Assembly: GCA_965215385.1 (NCBI GenBank) | Contig: OZ244059.1 | Span: forward strand, 2,294,001-2,358,000 | Direction: 5' to 3' | DNA from: JAPORY01 sp965215385 | GTDB lineage: Bacteria > Pseudomonadota > Alphaproteobacteria > Rhodobacterales > Rhodobacteraceae | DNA length: 64,000 bases | In this document: in pieces, positions 8,993 through 18,427 of the stretch | Layout: every line of letters begins with the position of its first letter | Numbering within the stretch: position 1 is the first letter of the stretch | Notes under the pieces: generated by a model | Databases searched by the model: none | Seen by the model: only the letters and a program-made list of their open reading frames with translations | What the model was told of the DNA's origin: nothing | Translations under genes and position numbers: made by a program

Positions 8993-9321
8993 TTGCTGGA
9001 GTGATATTTCGAACATGCGTGCGTAGTGATCGCTGTACAAGTGCACGCCGACTCTTTTGCTCTTTGTCCTGTATCAACGTGTAGATTCTGATCACACTTG
9101 ACCGGTTATCTGGAATCATTTGACCACTGGATTGGATCGTGTTTGAGCGCATCATCGGAGCGGTGATGTTTTCTTTTGGTTGACAAAGATTCCTGATATC
9201 GGGTGCAAAACCATCGAAATACAACTTTATTTGAACAAGAGGATTGAAGGCCAGCCATTAGGGTGTATTTTTACACGATTCTCAGCGAAACCCTTACATA
9301 CAAACCTTTCGATAAGGCCCG
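8993..9321. other. Intergenic region between IS copy 1 and the ATPase
   Basis: No supported gene. A minus-strand open frame (8928-9224) crosses the IS boundary, which argues against it being real. Confidence 0.4.
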
Positions 9322-10611
9322 TTACATGTCGTCATCTGTTTTATCAAGAGCAAGTTTATTCATTATATCACTTTCCCCTTGCTGAATAATATAAGTCTGA
9401 AAAGATGGAATTGGGCAGGTCATTGTTCTAGGGTTTAGTGTGCGTTGTAATGCACCACAATGTACGAGATGTGTTACGTAAGAGTAGGGTGTTTCCCCTT
9501 CGGGGACTTTCCAACCAGATGATCTATCGCTCTTCGTATATTTGCCTGCAATATCTACAACATTGTCAAATTGAATCGTTTTTCCATCTTTTTGAGCCTG
9601 CGCGACAGTTTTCATTATATGGGCCGTAAGTTTGCGCGATGCCTCCATTTTATCACTGAACTGTGCTTCATAATACCTCTGCCGAAGAGTATCACTCCGT
9701 TGATATATGACGTTCCAATCCCCTATCTTATCGGCGCTCCCATCGACTCCCTTGACAAGGAGGGCCTCCGCCAGGGCCTGTTGTGCCCAGTGGACATGAC
9801 GCGGCCAGCCGTCGGTCTTGGCCATGAGGTCATCAATCTGTGACCGACACGAACCGATGTCTATTTGAAAGTGATCACACCATCCGTCTGTTAATTCATG
9901 CCGTTCTTCGACAGAAAAGCATCCCAGTGAATATGGAGACAGACCGTGCGTCAGACCCATGGAGCGGATCATGGATTGGGTATCGCCCAGTCCGGCCAAG
10001 ACGAGGGTGAGCGGCAAACCCGTCGCGGCATCGTGGATGTTTCGGAGTAAAAGAGCATGATCACGATCCTTATCGGGCGGCAAACGTTGGATTTCATCAA
10101 CGGCGAGAATAACGACGGATGTCCAATTCTCACCCGGGCATTTTGTGGCGAGATCACGTATGTCCGTCGGAGTGTTGGATGTGAATACCGTCTTGAGATC
10201 AAGGCTCATACCAAATCCACCGATGGTAGGAAGGTAGGATGACCATTTATTCCCAAACCTTAAGAGGGCTTCGCTCCAGCCCGCCGATGATGCCAGGCCG
10301 GCATAGGCAATGGCTTGCAAGACCTTGGGAATATGTCGGGCTACATCGGATTCGGAAGCCTGGACAACGCGCACATTCTTCGCGCACGATGAACGTTTAT
10401 TGATCTCACCGAGGACCGAACTCTTCCCCGCGCCGGGCGCGCCCGTGATAACCGTGGTGTTGCCGGGAATGCCGACTCTTTCCTGCCCTGTTTCCGCTGC
10501 GATCGCTAAAACGTCACTTAAAACGGACGTACGTCCCACAAACACGGGCGGCGAAGACTTCTCCCGCCTATTTACAAAGCGCTGTAATTCGTCTCTCTGA
10601 AATGAGGTCAT
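9322..10611 (-). CDS. AAA+ family ATP-binding protein carried between two IS copies
   Basis: A 429-residue P-loop ATPase. I chose the ATG at 10611 (MTSFQRDELQRF) because GGGAGA lies nine bases before it; a TTG at 10653 is the alternative. Walker A is TGAPGAGKSS near residue 55, Walker B is VVILAVDEIQRLP near residue 165, and the segment LTLVLAGLGDT resembles the sensor region of AAA/STAND-type ATPases related to Orc/Cdc6 and TniB-like proteins. The C-terminal third looks like a winged-helix-type region. Its partner or target is not evident. It is the only intact gene between the inverted IS copies, so it may be a passenger. It could equally be a pre-existing defence or transposition accessory gene. 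Confidence 0.7.
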   Translation of the reverse strand: MTSFQRDELQRFVNRREKSSPPVFVGRTSVLSDVLAIAAETGQERVGIPGNTTVITGAPGAGKSSVLGEINKRSSCAKNVRVVQASESDVARHIPKVLQAIAYAGLASSAGWSEALLRFGNKWSSYLPTIGGFGMSLDLKTVFTSNTPTDIRDLATKCPGENWTSVVILAVDEIQRLPPDKDRDHALLLRNIHDAATGLPLTLVLAGLGDTQSMIRSMGLTHGLSPYSLGCFSVEERHELTDGWCDHFQIDIGSCRSQIDDLMAKTDGWPRHVHWAQQALAEALLVKGVDGSADKIGDWNVIYQRSDTLRQRYYEAQFSDKMEASRKLTAHIMKTVAQAQKDGKTIQFDNVVDIAGKYTKSDRSSGWKVPEGETPYSYVTHLVHCGALQRTLNPRTMTCPIPSFQTYIIQQGESDIMNKLALDKTDDDM

Positions 10612-11151
10612 CAATCGTCTCCCGTTCTCATCGTAAGGTAGGTGAGGATGCAATTGTGACAGTCCAATTCTCTACTTAGAGATAAAATTCTAAAAATGTA
10701 AGAAGTTTCTTTATGTCGCTGGAACAACGCCCGTGCGGGCGATCTCGGGGTCTGTGATCTATTGTAACATTGTATGCATGAAACCGGGAACTACACGATC
10801 AGCGATTTTGCGCTGAACGTCCCATGCGGAGCGGGCGGCGGTGCCGCCCTCCTTCCAGCCTTGTTCAGGATAACGAAGCAACGCAATATGAATGGCGAAC
10901 CCCAGACGATTTTCCTAACAGCGGCGTGTCCGGATCAACGCATGAAGATCGGGTCTATCCCGACAAAGATACCATGATCATTGAGAGAGTGAGCTTCAGT
11001 TGTATTGTCTCCAGGAGCAGGCTCTCCGGCGGATTGTCTTGGGCGAGTGGACCCTTGGCCCATCTTTAACAAAATTTCTCGGAGAATGGCCACATTCGAA
11101 GATTTTCTTGACGGGGCGAACTTTTTTTATGCTTTAAAATCAGTATCTTAT
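10612..11151. other. Intergenic region between the ATPase and IS copy 2
   Basis: No gene that I can support. Short overlapping open frames on the + strand (10774-11069) have no ribosome site or recognisable motif and could be debris. The terminal repeat of IS copy 2 starts at 11152. Confidence 0.4.
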
Positions 11152-12436
11152 GAGCCGCTTACAAAAATAATGGCGTCGGAGCTATGGGAAAAAGTGACCA
11201 CCCATAAGCCGTATGACCAACTATTACAAAATCAAGGGTTGAGCCGCATTTTTTCCACAAAATCGGTTAGTTTCCACGAATTTCTCGTCCTTTTTCCCGC
11301 CGCCTCGCACGCCAACGCTGCGCTCGGGCAAAGGCCAAAACGCGACCAACGACAGTGCGTGCATCTAGAGGTGAAGGCGGAGCCGTTGCTTTCGCGCCTG
11401 ATCGCGACGGGGATTAGGATCAATGAGAGCGACATGTCCTTGCTGCTTGGCATACTGATAGATTTCCGAACAATCGTCGGCCGCGTCCATAAGTTCATAC
11501 CAGTAGTCCGCCCGACGGTTGGTCATCGCCGCCAGCGGCAGTGATGCCTGACTGTCGTGCCGCGAGGCTGAGGTGAGAAGACCACTTATGGGAATGTCAC
11601 CATCGGACACATCAAGGTGAAACTTGTCGCCCTGCCAACTAGTCTGATGGCCTTTGGCGTTGCGTTTGGTGCCAATATCACAGGCCTTAGGGAGATCAGC
11701 GAGCATTTGTTTGAGCGACAGTCCACCGTTCAATTGGCCGTCAAGACGCCGCGGCTCTTTGGGTCTAGCTTCGCGCTTTCGGGGTCTGCCGCGCTTGCGG
11801 GGTGTCTTCGGTTTTGACACCTTGGCCTTCGGCTTTTCTCGTGCCACAATCGCCGTCGAATCGCAAGAAATATGTCCGACAACCGATTCCGCAAACGCGC
11901 TTGCAATCAGTGCCTTATGCATCCGCTCGGGAAGTGCCGTTTCGGCAAACCAAGCAAAGGTGCGCGAAAAAGTCGACTCACTCGGGATCGCACCGACACA
12001 CTCCCAACCGCAAAGCCGCCGCAGTTTGGGGTCAAACGGGAGACGGTCGACCAACGCCCGCGTGGTCGGTAAGTCCCAAACCGCCTTGGCGATGAAGGCC
12101 CGCGCTAAAGCCCGGCGATCCGCAAGCGGCCGACCACGACCGGACGAATGCGTCTGGATAAACGTCTCAACCGGCTTCATATCCAGAACCGCGACAAAAC
12201 GCTGGTGGTTCTCGGTCAAGCGGCCGAGGTCCTCAGCGAGATTGGGGAATAATTCCCCTTGAAATCGATTCCAGATCCCGGCTATAGTGTTTGTTAAGGG
12301 CATGGGACAACCTCCTCTGTATTTTGTGTTGTATACAGTCTAATATACAAACGGCTGTCTCATGTCCACCGTTTTCAAAAAAAATCGCCTGTTTTCAGGA
12401 AAAAATCGGTCGTCCGATGAATTTTGCAAGAGGCTC
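11152..12436 (-). mobile_element. IS copy 2 (same IS as copy 1, inverted), inactivated
   Basis: The same terminal repeat is found at both ends: GAGCCGCTTACAAAAA at 11152 and, on the minus strand from 12436, GAGCCTCTTGCAAAA. The 1.29-kb element is shorter than copy 1 because part of the transposase gene is deleted. Its upstream leader (AGAGGAGG site, TTTGTATA stretch) closely matches copy 1. Confidence 0.75.
11365..12303 (-). pseudogene. Transposase of IS copy 2, lacking the catalytic C-terminus
   Basis: The start ATG with AGAGGAGG and the first ~300 residues are intact (MPLTNTIAGIWNRFQGELFP, DPKLRRLCGWE, ISCDSTAI with the first catalytic Asp, SWQGDKFHLDVSDGD, ELMDAADD). After DPNPRRDQARKQR the sequence jumps in frame to LRLHL and stop. 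Copy 1 has about 85 more residues here, including SSVERVN with the expected catalytic Glu. This is an internal in-frame deletion of about 250 bp, not a natural terminus. The protein should be inactive but might still bind the repeats. Confidence 0.8.
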
Positions 12437-13241
12437 GCTTTTTAAATTTTTATCGGAAGGTTTATTCGTAAGGTTGCTTTAAGGGAGGGAACATTCTACC
12501 CCACCTTTCGCATAGAATCTTCAGATTCGCCGATTTTCGACGATTTTCAAGTTTTGCGCCAAATCAGCGAATTTTCGCCAAAACCTGCAGAAAAATGTAG
12601 GCGAAAAAACGTTGATCGGCAACCCCGTCAATTGGAAACTATTTTGGAGTGGAAAGCCACTTGTGGGTGAGGGGCGAGCGCTGCCGAACTGGTCTTGGGT
12701 AAGATCAATTCAACGGACACAACCGCAGGAAACGGAGTAGGACAAAGTCTTTCGGCGCAGGCAAAGCCCCCCGTCGTTGCAATTCTCTATGCGAATGAAC
12801 TGGCGTTTGTCCCAAAAATCCGCCGGGCCTCCTGTGTTTCATGATGGGCGGGACCTAAAACGTCACGAATAGCTTAAACTTGGCTCATGGCGGTTCCGCC
12901 AGTGGATGCTTCCAGTTCAACAACAGGCTCGACATCGGCAAGTGTCTCTGCGGCCGGACTCTCTATACCCTCGTTACTGAGGAGCAAAACATGGCCAACT
13001 ACACTACGGCGAAGGCTGCATTAGGATGCGAAGCGAACTTATAACTGTAGCGGTTTTAATCAACGAAAGAGGAGGTCGGCGGACTCCGTCGTCTATGCGA
13101 TATGGAAGGCCGATATGTGAAGATCATACGAGCAGACTGATCGTACGGGCCTTTCCGTTGCGGGAAAACGTGTATCAACCAGCCTTTGAACAAGAATGCG
13201 GGTTAGAACGAGCCGACAGTAAGACATTCGGAGACCTGTGG
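12437..13241. other. Long intergenic region downstream of ecm
   Basis: No recognisable gene. A 17-codon frame at 12991 (MANYTTAKAALGCEANL) has a good GAGGAG ribosome site and may be the remains of a start region. The open frame at 13026-13304 runs into the 3' end of ecm on the other strand and looks spurious. Confidence 0.4.
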
Positions 13242-15203
13242 TTATGCCGCATCAGTAGCATGAGCGTCGGCCAAATCGACAATATCTTGCATGATCGAAT
13301 TTAACGCGAAGTCCTTCGGCGTATAGACCCTTGCGACGCCCAACTCGGTAAGTTTTTTCGCATCTTCATCCGGAATTATGCCACCAACAATAATCGGCAC
13401 GTGCCCCAAATCGGCACTACGGAGTTTTTGCACAAACTCGGCAACTAACGGTAAATGACTTCCGGACAGAATTGACAACCCGACGATATGGGCATTCTCG
13501 TCGATGACCTGATCAACAATTTGGTCTGCCGTTTGGCGAATACCTTCATAAGCAATTTTCATGCCGCAATCACGGGCACGGCAGGCGATCTGCTCAGCCC
13601 CATTTGAATGACCATCAAGGCCAGGTTTGCCGACAAGAATTGTAAGCCGGCGACCAAGCTTTTCACTAACCTGATCGACTGCGATGCGCAGGTCATCTAA
13701 CCCTTCAGTTGCATTCGAGATTGATTCCGACACGCCAGTAGGTCCGCGATAAGTACCGTGGACCCGCCGAATTGCATCTGCCCATTCCCCCGTCGTAACA
13801 CCAGCCTTTGCGGCTGCAATTGATGCGGGCATAATATTGCCGCCCGCAGTGGCAGTGCGTCGAAGGTTTTTGAGCGCCTTCGCAACGCTTTCAGAATCCC
13901 TTGTCGCTCGCCACCGCTCAAGCCGCGCAATTTGCTCATTTTCAACCGACGGATCAACAACCAAGATACCCCCATCATCGGTTTGCAGTGGTGAGTCCTC
14001 GGTTGTGGTAAATTTATTCACGCCGACCACCACCGTGTTTCCGTCCTCAATATGATTTAATCGCTGCGAGTTTGAATCCACTAAGCGAGACTTCATAAAT
14101 TCAATGGACTGTACAGCCCCGCCCATTCCTTCGAGAATTTCAAGCTCGGCCTTCGCCTCACGCTTCAGTCTCTCCACCTTCTCGTCAACAACAGCGTTTC
14201 CATCAAACAGATCATCATATTCCAAGAGGTCAGTTTCAAATGCGAGAATTTGTTGCATGCGCAGCGACCACTGCTGGTCCCAAGGACGCGGTAGCCCCAG
14301 AGCTTCATTCCACGCTGGCAACTGTACCGCTCGAGCCCGCGCTTTCTTCGACAGGGTCACCGCAAGCATTTCGAGCAGTATCCGATAGACGTTATTTTCG
14401 GGCTGTTGCTCTGTTAAGCCAAGAGAATTAACCTGAACGCCATAGCGAAACCGCCGCATTTTCTCGTCTTCAACGCCATAGCGGGTTGCGCAAATCTCGT
14501 CCCATAAGTCGACGAAAGCGCGCATTTTGCACATTTCAGTGACGAAACGAATTCCGGCGTTCACAAAAAAAGAAACGCGGCCAACAATTCCGGGGAAGTC
14601 TTCTTCGGGGACTCTTGGGCGGAGTTCATCAAGCACAGCTTGGGCTGTGGCTAACGCGTAGGCAAGTTCTTGCTGCGGCGTCGCACCGGCCTCTTGCAGG
14701 TGATAGGAACAGACATTCATCGGATTCCACTTGGGCACGTTTGCGTAGCAATACTCGGCGACATCGGCGATTATTTTTAGGGACGGTTTCGGTGGGCAAA
14801 TATAGGTTCCGCGGCTAAGATATTCCTTGATCAAGTCGTTCTGCACCGTTCCCTGCAACTTTGAGACATTGATACTCCGCTCTTCGGCGACCGCAATATA
14901 GAGTGCGAGAAGCCAAGGTGCTGTCGCATTGATTGTCATTGATGTATTCATCTTGTCGAGGGGAATTTCATCAAAAAGCGTCCGCATATCGCCCAGATGA
15001 CAAATCGGCACTCCAACTTTACCAACCTCGCCCTTGGCTAGCGGGTGATCGCTATCGTGGCCGGTTTGCGTTGGTAAATCAAAGGCGACACTCAGACCCG
15101 TTTGACCCTTGGCAAGATTTGCGCGGTAGAGCGCATTCGACGCCGAGGCGGTAGAGTGGCCGGCATAAGTGCGGATAAGCCAGGGACGATCTCTTGAATC
15201 CAT
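13242..15203 (-). CDS. ecm: Ethylmalonyl-CoA mutase (B12-dependent)
   Basis: This coenzyme-B12 mutase converts ethylmalonyl-CoA to methylsuccinyl-CoA in the ethylmalonyl-CoA pathway, which lets isocitrate-lyase-negative bacteria assimilate acetyl-CoA. The 653-residue protein has the mutase barrel first (RPWLIRTYAGHSTA, LSVAFDLPTQTGHDSDH, TSMTINATAPWLLA) and the cobalamin domain last, with DGHSNG (the DxHxxG lower-ligand motif) near residue 530, then the SILSGSH and VGGIIP loops. Length and the TYAGHSTA start fit the MeaA/Ecm group better than methylmalonyl-CoA mutase, which is ~700 residues. ccr diverges 1.4 kb away, which supports the assignment. A weak AAGAG precedes the ATG. Confidence 0.92.
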   Translation of the reverse strand: MDSRDRPWLIRTYAGHSTASASNALYRANLAKGQTGLSVAFDLPTQTGHDSDHPLAKGEVGKVGVPICHLGDMRTLFDEIPLDKMNTSMTINATAPWLLALYIAVAEERSINVSKLQGTVQNDLIKEYLSRGTYICPPKPSLKIIADVAEYCYANVPKWNPMNVCSYHLQEAGATPQQELAYALATAQAVLDELRPRVPEEDFPGIVGRVSFFVNAGIRFVTEMCKMRAFVDLWDEICATRYGVEDEKMRRFRYGVQVNSLGLTEQQPENNVYRILLEMLAVTLSKKARARAVQLPAWNEALGLPRPWDQQWSLRMQQILAFETDLLEYDDLFDGNAVVDEKVERLKREAKAELEILEGMGGAVQSIEFMKSRLVDSNSQRLNHIEDGNTVVVGVNKFTTTEDSPLQTDDGGILVVDPSVENEQIARLERWRATRDSESVAKALKNLRRTATAGGNIMPASIAAAKAGVTTGEWADAIRRVHGTYRGPTGVSESISNATEGLDDLRIAVDQVSEKLGRRLTILVGKPGLDGHSNGAEQIACRARDCGMKIAYEGIRQTADQIVDQVIDENAHIVGLSILSGSHLPLVAEFVQKLRSADLGHVPIIVGGIIPDEDAKKLTELGVARVYTPKDFALNSIMQDIVDLADAHATDAA

Positions 15204-16649
15204 TATTTCAACTCTTCGCTTAGGGATTTTCAGTTCTCAATCAAATAGAGAAAATTTGACAGGAGTTCGTTTGCGATGAACGGAAAGGCTTGACGCCGCA
15301 CTTACAACCACTTCTCAAATCGGAAGCACGTGACCTTCAAAGTTATAGACATGTCCTTAAAGAAAATCAATTTATCCATACGCGCCGTGAAACCTCGCCC
15401 GCTAGGGCATGGCTATAAGGCGCAATGTATTGCGAATTGATTTTTTGCGGGGCTTGACGTTTCGAACATTCGCGATGTAGACAGGTATACATGTGTACAA
15501 AGACTTTCGACAGATGTTGTAGAAACGACGGATTGACGAAACCCAGATAATCTGCGTGGAGACTCTTGAAAGTCAAGTTAAGTGAAAACGGCTGGGCTGT
15601 CCGTCGTAGCTGGTGGTGGCTGGCGCAAGACGGGCATATTGCTCGCTGTCGCCAATGCAGTAAGAAGCACCGTGCTTTAGGGCGGCGAGTAGTCGCAGTG
15701 CTGGAAAAAAATTTAGCTTTGGGTTGAACCGTGATCGTCCTGACATTTGGATTTGAGAGGGTTGCGAGTGCTGACACAAAGCATTTTTGAACGACGCCGC
15801 GTGGTCGTTCAGGCACGATTTTATGGGGGAACAAAATATTCGATCTTCGGCGGTCAGGTCAAGAATGACATCTGACTGGATGTCCATTGAGCGTGTGAAC
15901 ACGACGCAGAGTCATCGGCGGACGTGCCCGTATCTCAATCATCATTCAGAGCAGTTGCGCCCATACGAATTCAACGGTGACCCACTTTGGGTTCCTTTGC
16001 CGTCACCCCAGCGCGTGGTTAGGCGGTTTAGACAGGGAAATTTTGGCGTGGCTACTTGCAATTTCCCTGCCAGTCAGTATTGTCCCGACGATCATATAAC
16101 GGCATTTATTGAAGTCGTCGGTGCCTAGTTTAAAATCGCTTCAATCTGGTATTTCCAGGTGGTTATAACCCTAGGCCGAATGGTCAGTGACAATATCATA
16201 CGAACAACAGGAATTTGGGTTTCGTCGTTCGGTTGCGAGCAATAGAGTTATCCGCCGGTTTTTGCAGATGCGTATTTTCAAGCGCGCAAAAACCGATCTT
16301 GAGAAATTTCCTTCGCCAAGGACGCCGTCTCATTTGTCGGTTATGAGATTGTCACAGTAATCTAACGCCTCCCACCAAAGCTCGGATCGCGTCAATCTTG
16401 GAGTTCACCAACAACTTTACATACCCGAGGATTTGTCGGGTGAATGCAGGGCAACTCGTTCTAGTTACTGTTGGCCTGCGTGCTGATGCTTGGCGGGTAA
16501 GCGGGGATCGATAACTCGGAGGAATTATGGGGGGTGAACCGTGCCAAATTTAATTATTCGGCAACGGCGGTTCAGCAAAATACGCGATGAGCGCGGGTCG
16601 GGAGGCCGCAATGATCATTGATCAATCTAGAGCAATCGGAAGGTAAGAA
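15204..16649. other. 1.4-kb region between divergent ecm and ccr
   Basis: Both promoters must lie here. I see no gene: the open frames (15367-15902 minus, 15787-16128 plus) lack recognisable motifs and good starts. It contains a long inverted repeat at 16256-16295 and a small ACCCGA/TCGGGT hairpin near 16422. An ATG with GGAGG at 16526 heads a nine-codon frame. Confidence 0.5.
16256..16295. promoter_or_regulatory. 10-bp inverted repeat upstream of ccr
   Basis: CGGTTTTTGC (16256-16265) and GCAAAAACCG (16286-16295) are perfect inverse copies 20 bases apart, about 355 bp before the ccr start. They could be an operator, a hairpin in a leader, or a remnant. No T-run follows, so it is not a classic terminator. 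Confidence 0.35.
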
Positions 16650-17903
16650 GTGTCGGTCAAAGATCTTTACGAGATGGGAGAAATCCCACCAATGGGTTAC
16701 GTCCCGGAGCAAATGTACGCCTGGGCTATTCGTCGTGAGCGACACGGAGAACCCGATCAGGCGATGCAAATCGAAGTCGTCGATGTTCCTAAGCTTGATA
16801 GCAATGAGGTCCTCGTACACGTGATGGCCGCTGGCGTGAACTACAACGGGGTTTGGGCGGCTCTTGGGCAGCCGATTTCCCCATTTGACGGCCACGATGC
16901 GCCCTACCATGTGGCAGGATCTGATGCCGCTGGTATCGTCTGGGCGGTCGGGGAAAAAGTGACGCGGTGGAAAATCGGTGACGAAGTCGTCGTCCATTGC
17001 AATCAAGATGACGGGGACGATGAGGAGTGCAATGGCGGCGACCCAATGTATTCCGCGAGCCAACGGATCTGGGGGTATGAAACCCCGGATGGGTCATTTA
17101 GCCAGTTTACCCGCGTGCAGAGCCAGCAACTTATGCCCCGCCCCCGTCACCTGACTTGGGAAGAAAGTGCCTGTTACACCCTGACGTTGGCGACGGCCTA
17201 TCGGATGCTCTTCGGGCACGCGCCGCACGATCTCAAACCCGGACAAAATGTTCTTGTTTGGGGCGCGTCCGGCGGGCTGGGATCGTATGCGATTCAATTA
17301 ATCAATACTGCGGGTGCCAATGCCATTGGGGTTATTTCGGACGAGGACAAGCGTGACTTTGTCATGGGACTTGGTGCGAAGGGCGTGATTAACCGCAAGG
17401 ATTACGCCTGTTGGGGCGTGTTACCCGCGGTAAACTCGGCCGAATACGGCGCTTGGTTCAAGGAGGCGCGCAAATTTGGTAAGGCGATTTGGGCCATTAC
17501 TGGTAAGGGTGTGAATGTCGACATCGTCTTTGAACATCCCGGCGAGAGCACCTTTCCAGTTTCGACATTTGTATGCAAGAAAGGTGGAATGGTTGTGATC
17601 TGCGCGGGAACGACCGGTTTCAATTGCACGTTTGACGTCAGATATTTATGGATGCACCAAAAGCGGCTGCAGGGCAGTCATTTCGCTCATCTCAAGCAAG
17701 CAAGTGCGGCCAATCAACTGATGCTTGAACGCCGTCTCGACCCGTGCATGTCGGAAGTATTTCCGTGGGCACAATTGCCATTGGCGCACATGAAGATGAT
17801 GAATAATGCGCATAAGCCGGGAAATATGGCCGTCTTGGTGCAATCGCCGCGAGTCGGTCTGCGAACACTTGACGATGCCAGATCGTCGGAACACAATTCA
17901 TGA
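16650..17903 (+). CDS. ccr: Crotonyl-CoA carboxylase/reductase
   Basis: Ccr reductively carboxylates crotonyl-CoA to ethylmalonyl-CoA with NADPH, the committing step of the ethylmalonyl-CoA pathway. The 417-residue protein is a zinc-free MDR reductase: a GroES-like domain (HVMAAGVNYNGVWAALGQP, with the family's Asn/Tyr), then a Rossmann domain with VWGASGGLGSYAIQL near residue 210. The family-specific insert RIWGYETPDGSFSQF and the FEHPGEST segment, with the Glu and His of the CO2/active-site region, separate it from simple quinone reductases. The GTG start has GGAAGG eight bases upstream; an in-frame ATG further up is blocked by a stop. It diverges from ecm. Confidence 0.94.
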   Translation: MSVKDLYEMGEIPPMGYVPEQMYAWAIRRERHGEPDQAMQIEVVDVPKLDSNEVLVHVMAAGVNYNGVWAALGQPISPFDGHDAPYHVAGSDAAGIVWAVGEKVTRWKIGDEVVVHCNQDDGDDEECNGGDPMYSASQRIWGYETPDGSFSQFTRVQSQQLMPRPRHLTWEESACYTLTLATAYRMLFGHAPHDLKPGQNVLVWGASGGLGSYAIQLINTAGANAIGVISDEDKRDFVMGLGAKGVINRKDYACWGVLPAVNSAEYGAWFKEARKFGKAIWAITGKGVNVDIVFEHPGESTFPVSTFVCKKGGMVVICAGTTGFNCTFDVRYLWMHQKRLQGSHFAHLKQASAANQLMLERRLDPCMSEVFPWAQLPLAHMKMMNNAHKPGNMAVLVQSPRVGLRTLDDARSSEHNS

Positions 17904-18427
17904 AGGCTCAATTTCTCGAACAACGAGATATCACCGATGACGGGTGCCAACCAACAGGAAGTTCACTAAGGGTCTTACGTTGAGAATGCTGCTGGCGACC
18001 AGCACCGCCGCATGACTTCGCAGTTGCAATCTTGCCCCCTCGGTTCAAGTGGTGATATTTGGTTCCATACGAGCGGCCGAACGTCAGCACAATGCTTGTC
18101 TTGCCCACAGTTTGAGCTCTCAATCTTGGCGGGTATCGCCAGGCAGCGGAGCTCTCAGGCACCAATGTCCGTCGCGCGGCATTCATGTGACTTGGTGCGG
18201 CAAGGGCGTCAGTATCTAGATTGGTCTCAATAGTCACGAAGTGTCAAGACATTACTCGTCAAGTTCAGCGATATGGAAGGCGTAGCGCGTATGTCCGCTC
18301 AATGCGCGCTTTAGCCAAGGGCTCGCTATGAGATCTTTGTTCAACAGCGTGAAAGAGCGCTAAGCGAGGCAATTTCCCTTGATGCAGCGGTGCCCCCGAT
18401 GCCTTGCTAAAGTTTAGAGGATTACCG
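17904..18427. other. Intergenic region between ccr and lpd
   Basis: No supported gene. The minus-strand frame at 17908-18237 shows no family features. The last ~30 bases contain the AGAGG ribosome site of lpd. Confidence 0.45.

Noticed and set aside
8928..9224. Minus-strand 98-codon open frame
   Set aside because: It crosses the right end of IS copy 1 and has no recognisable features.
15367..15902. Minus-strand open frames in the ecm-ccr gap
   Set aside because: Overlapping frames in two phases with no motif or ribosome site; more likely chance.
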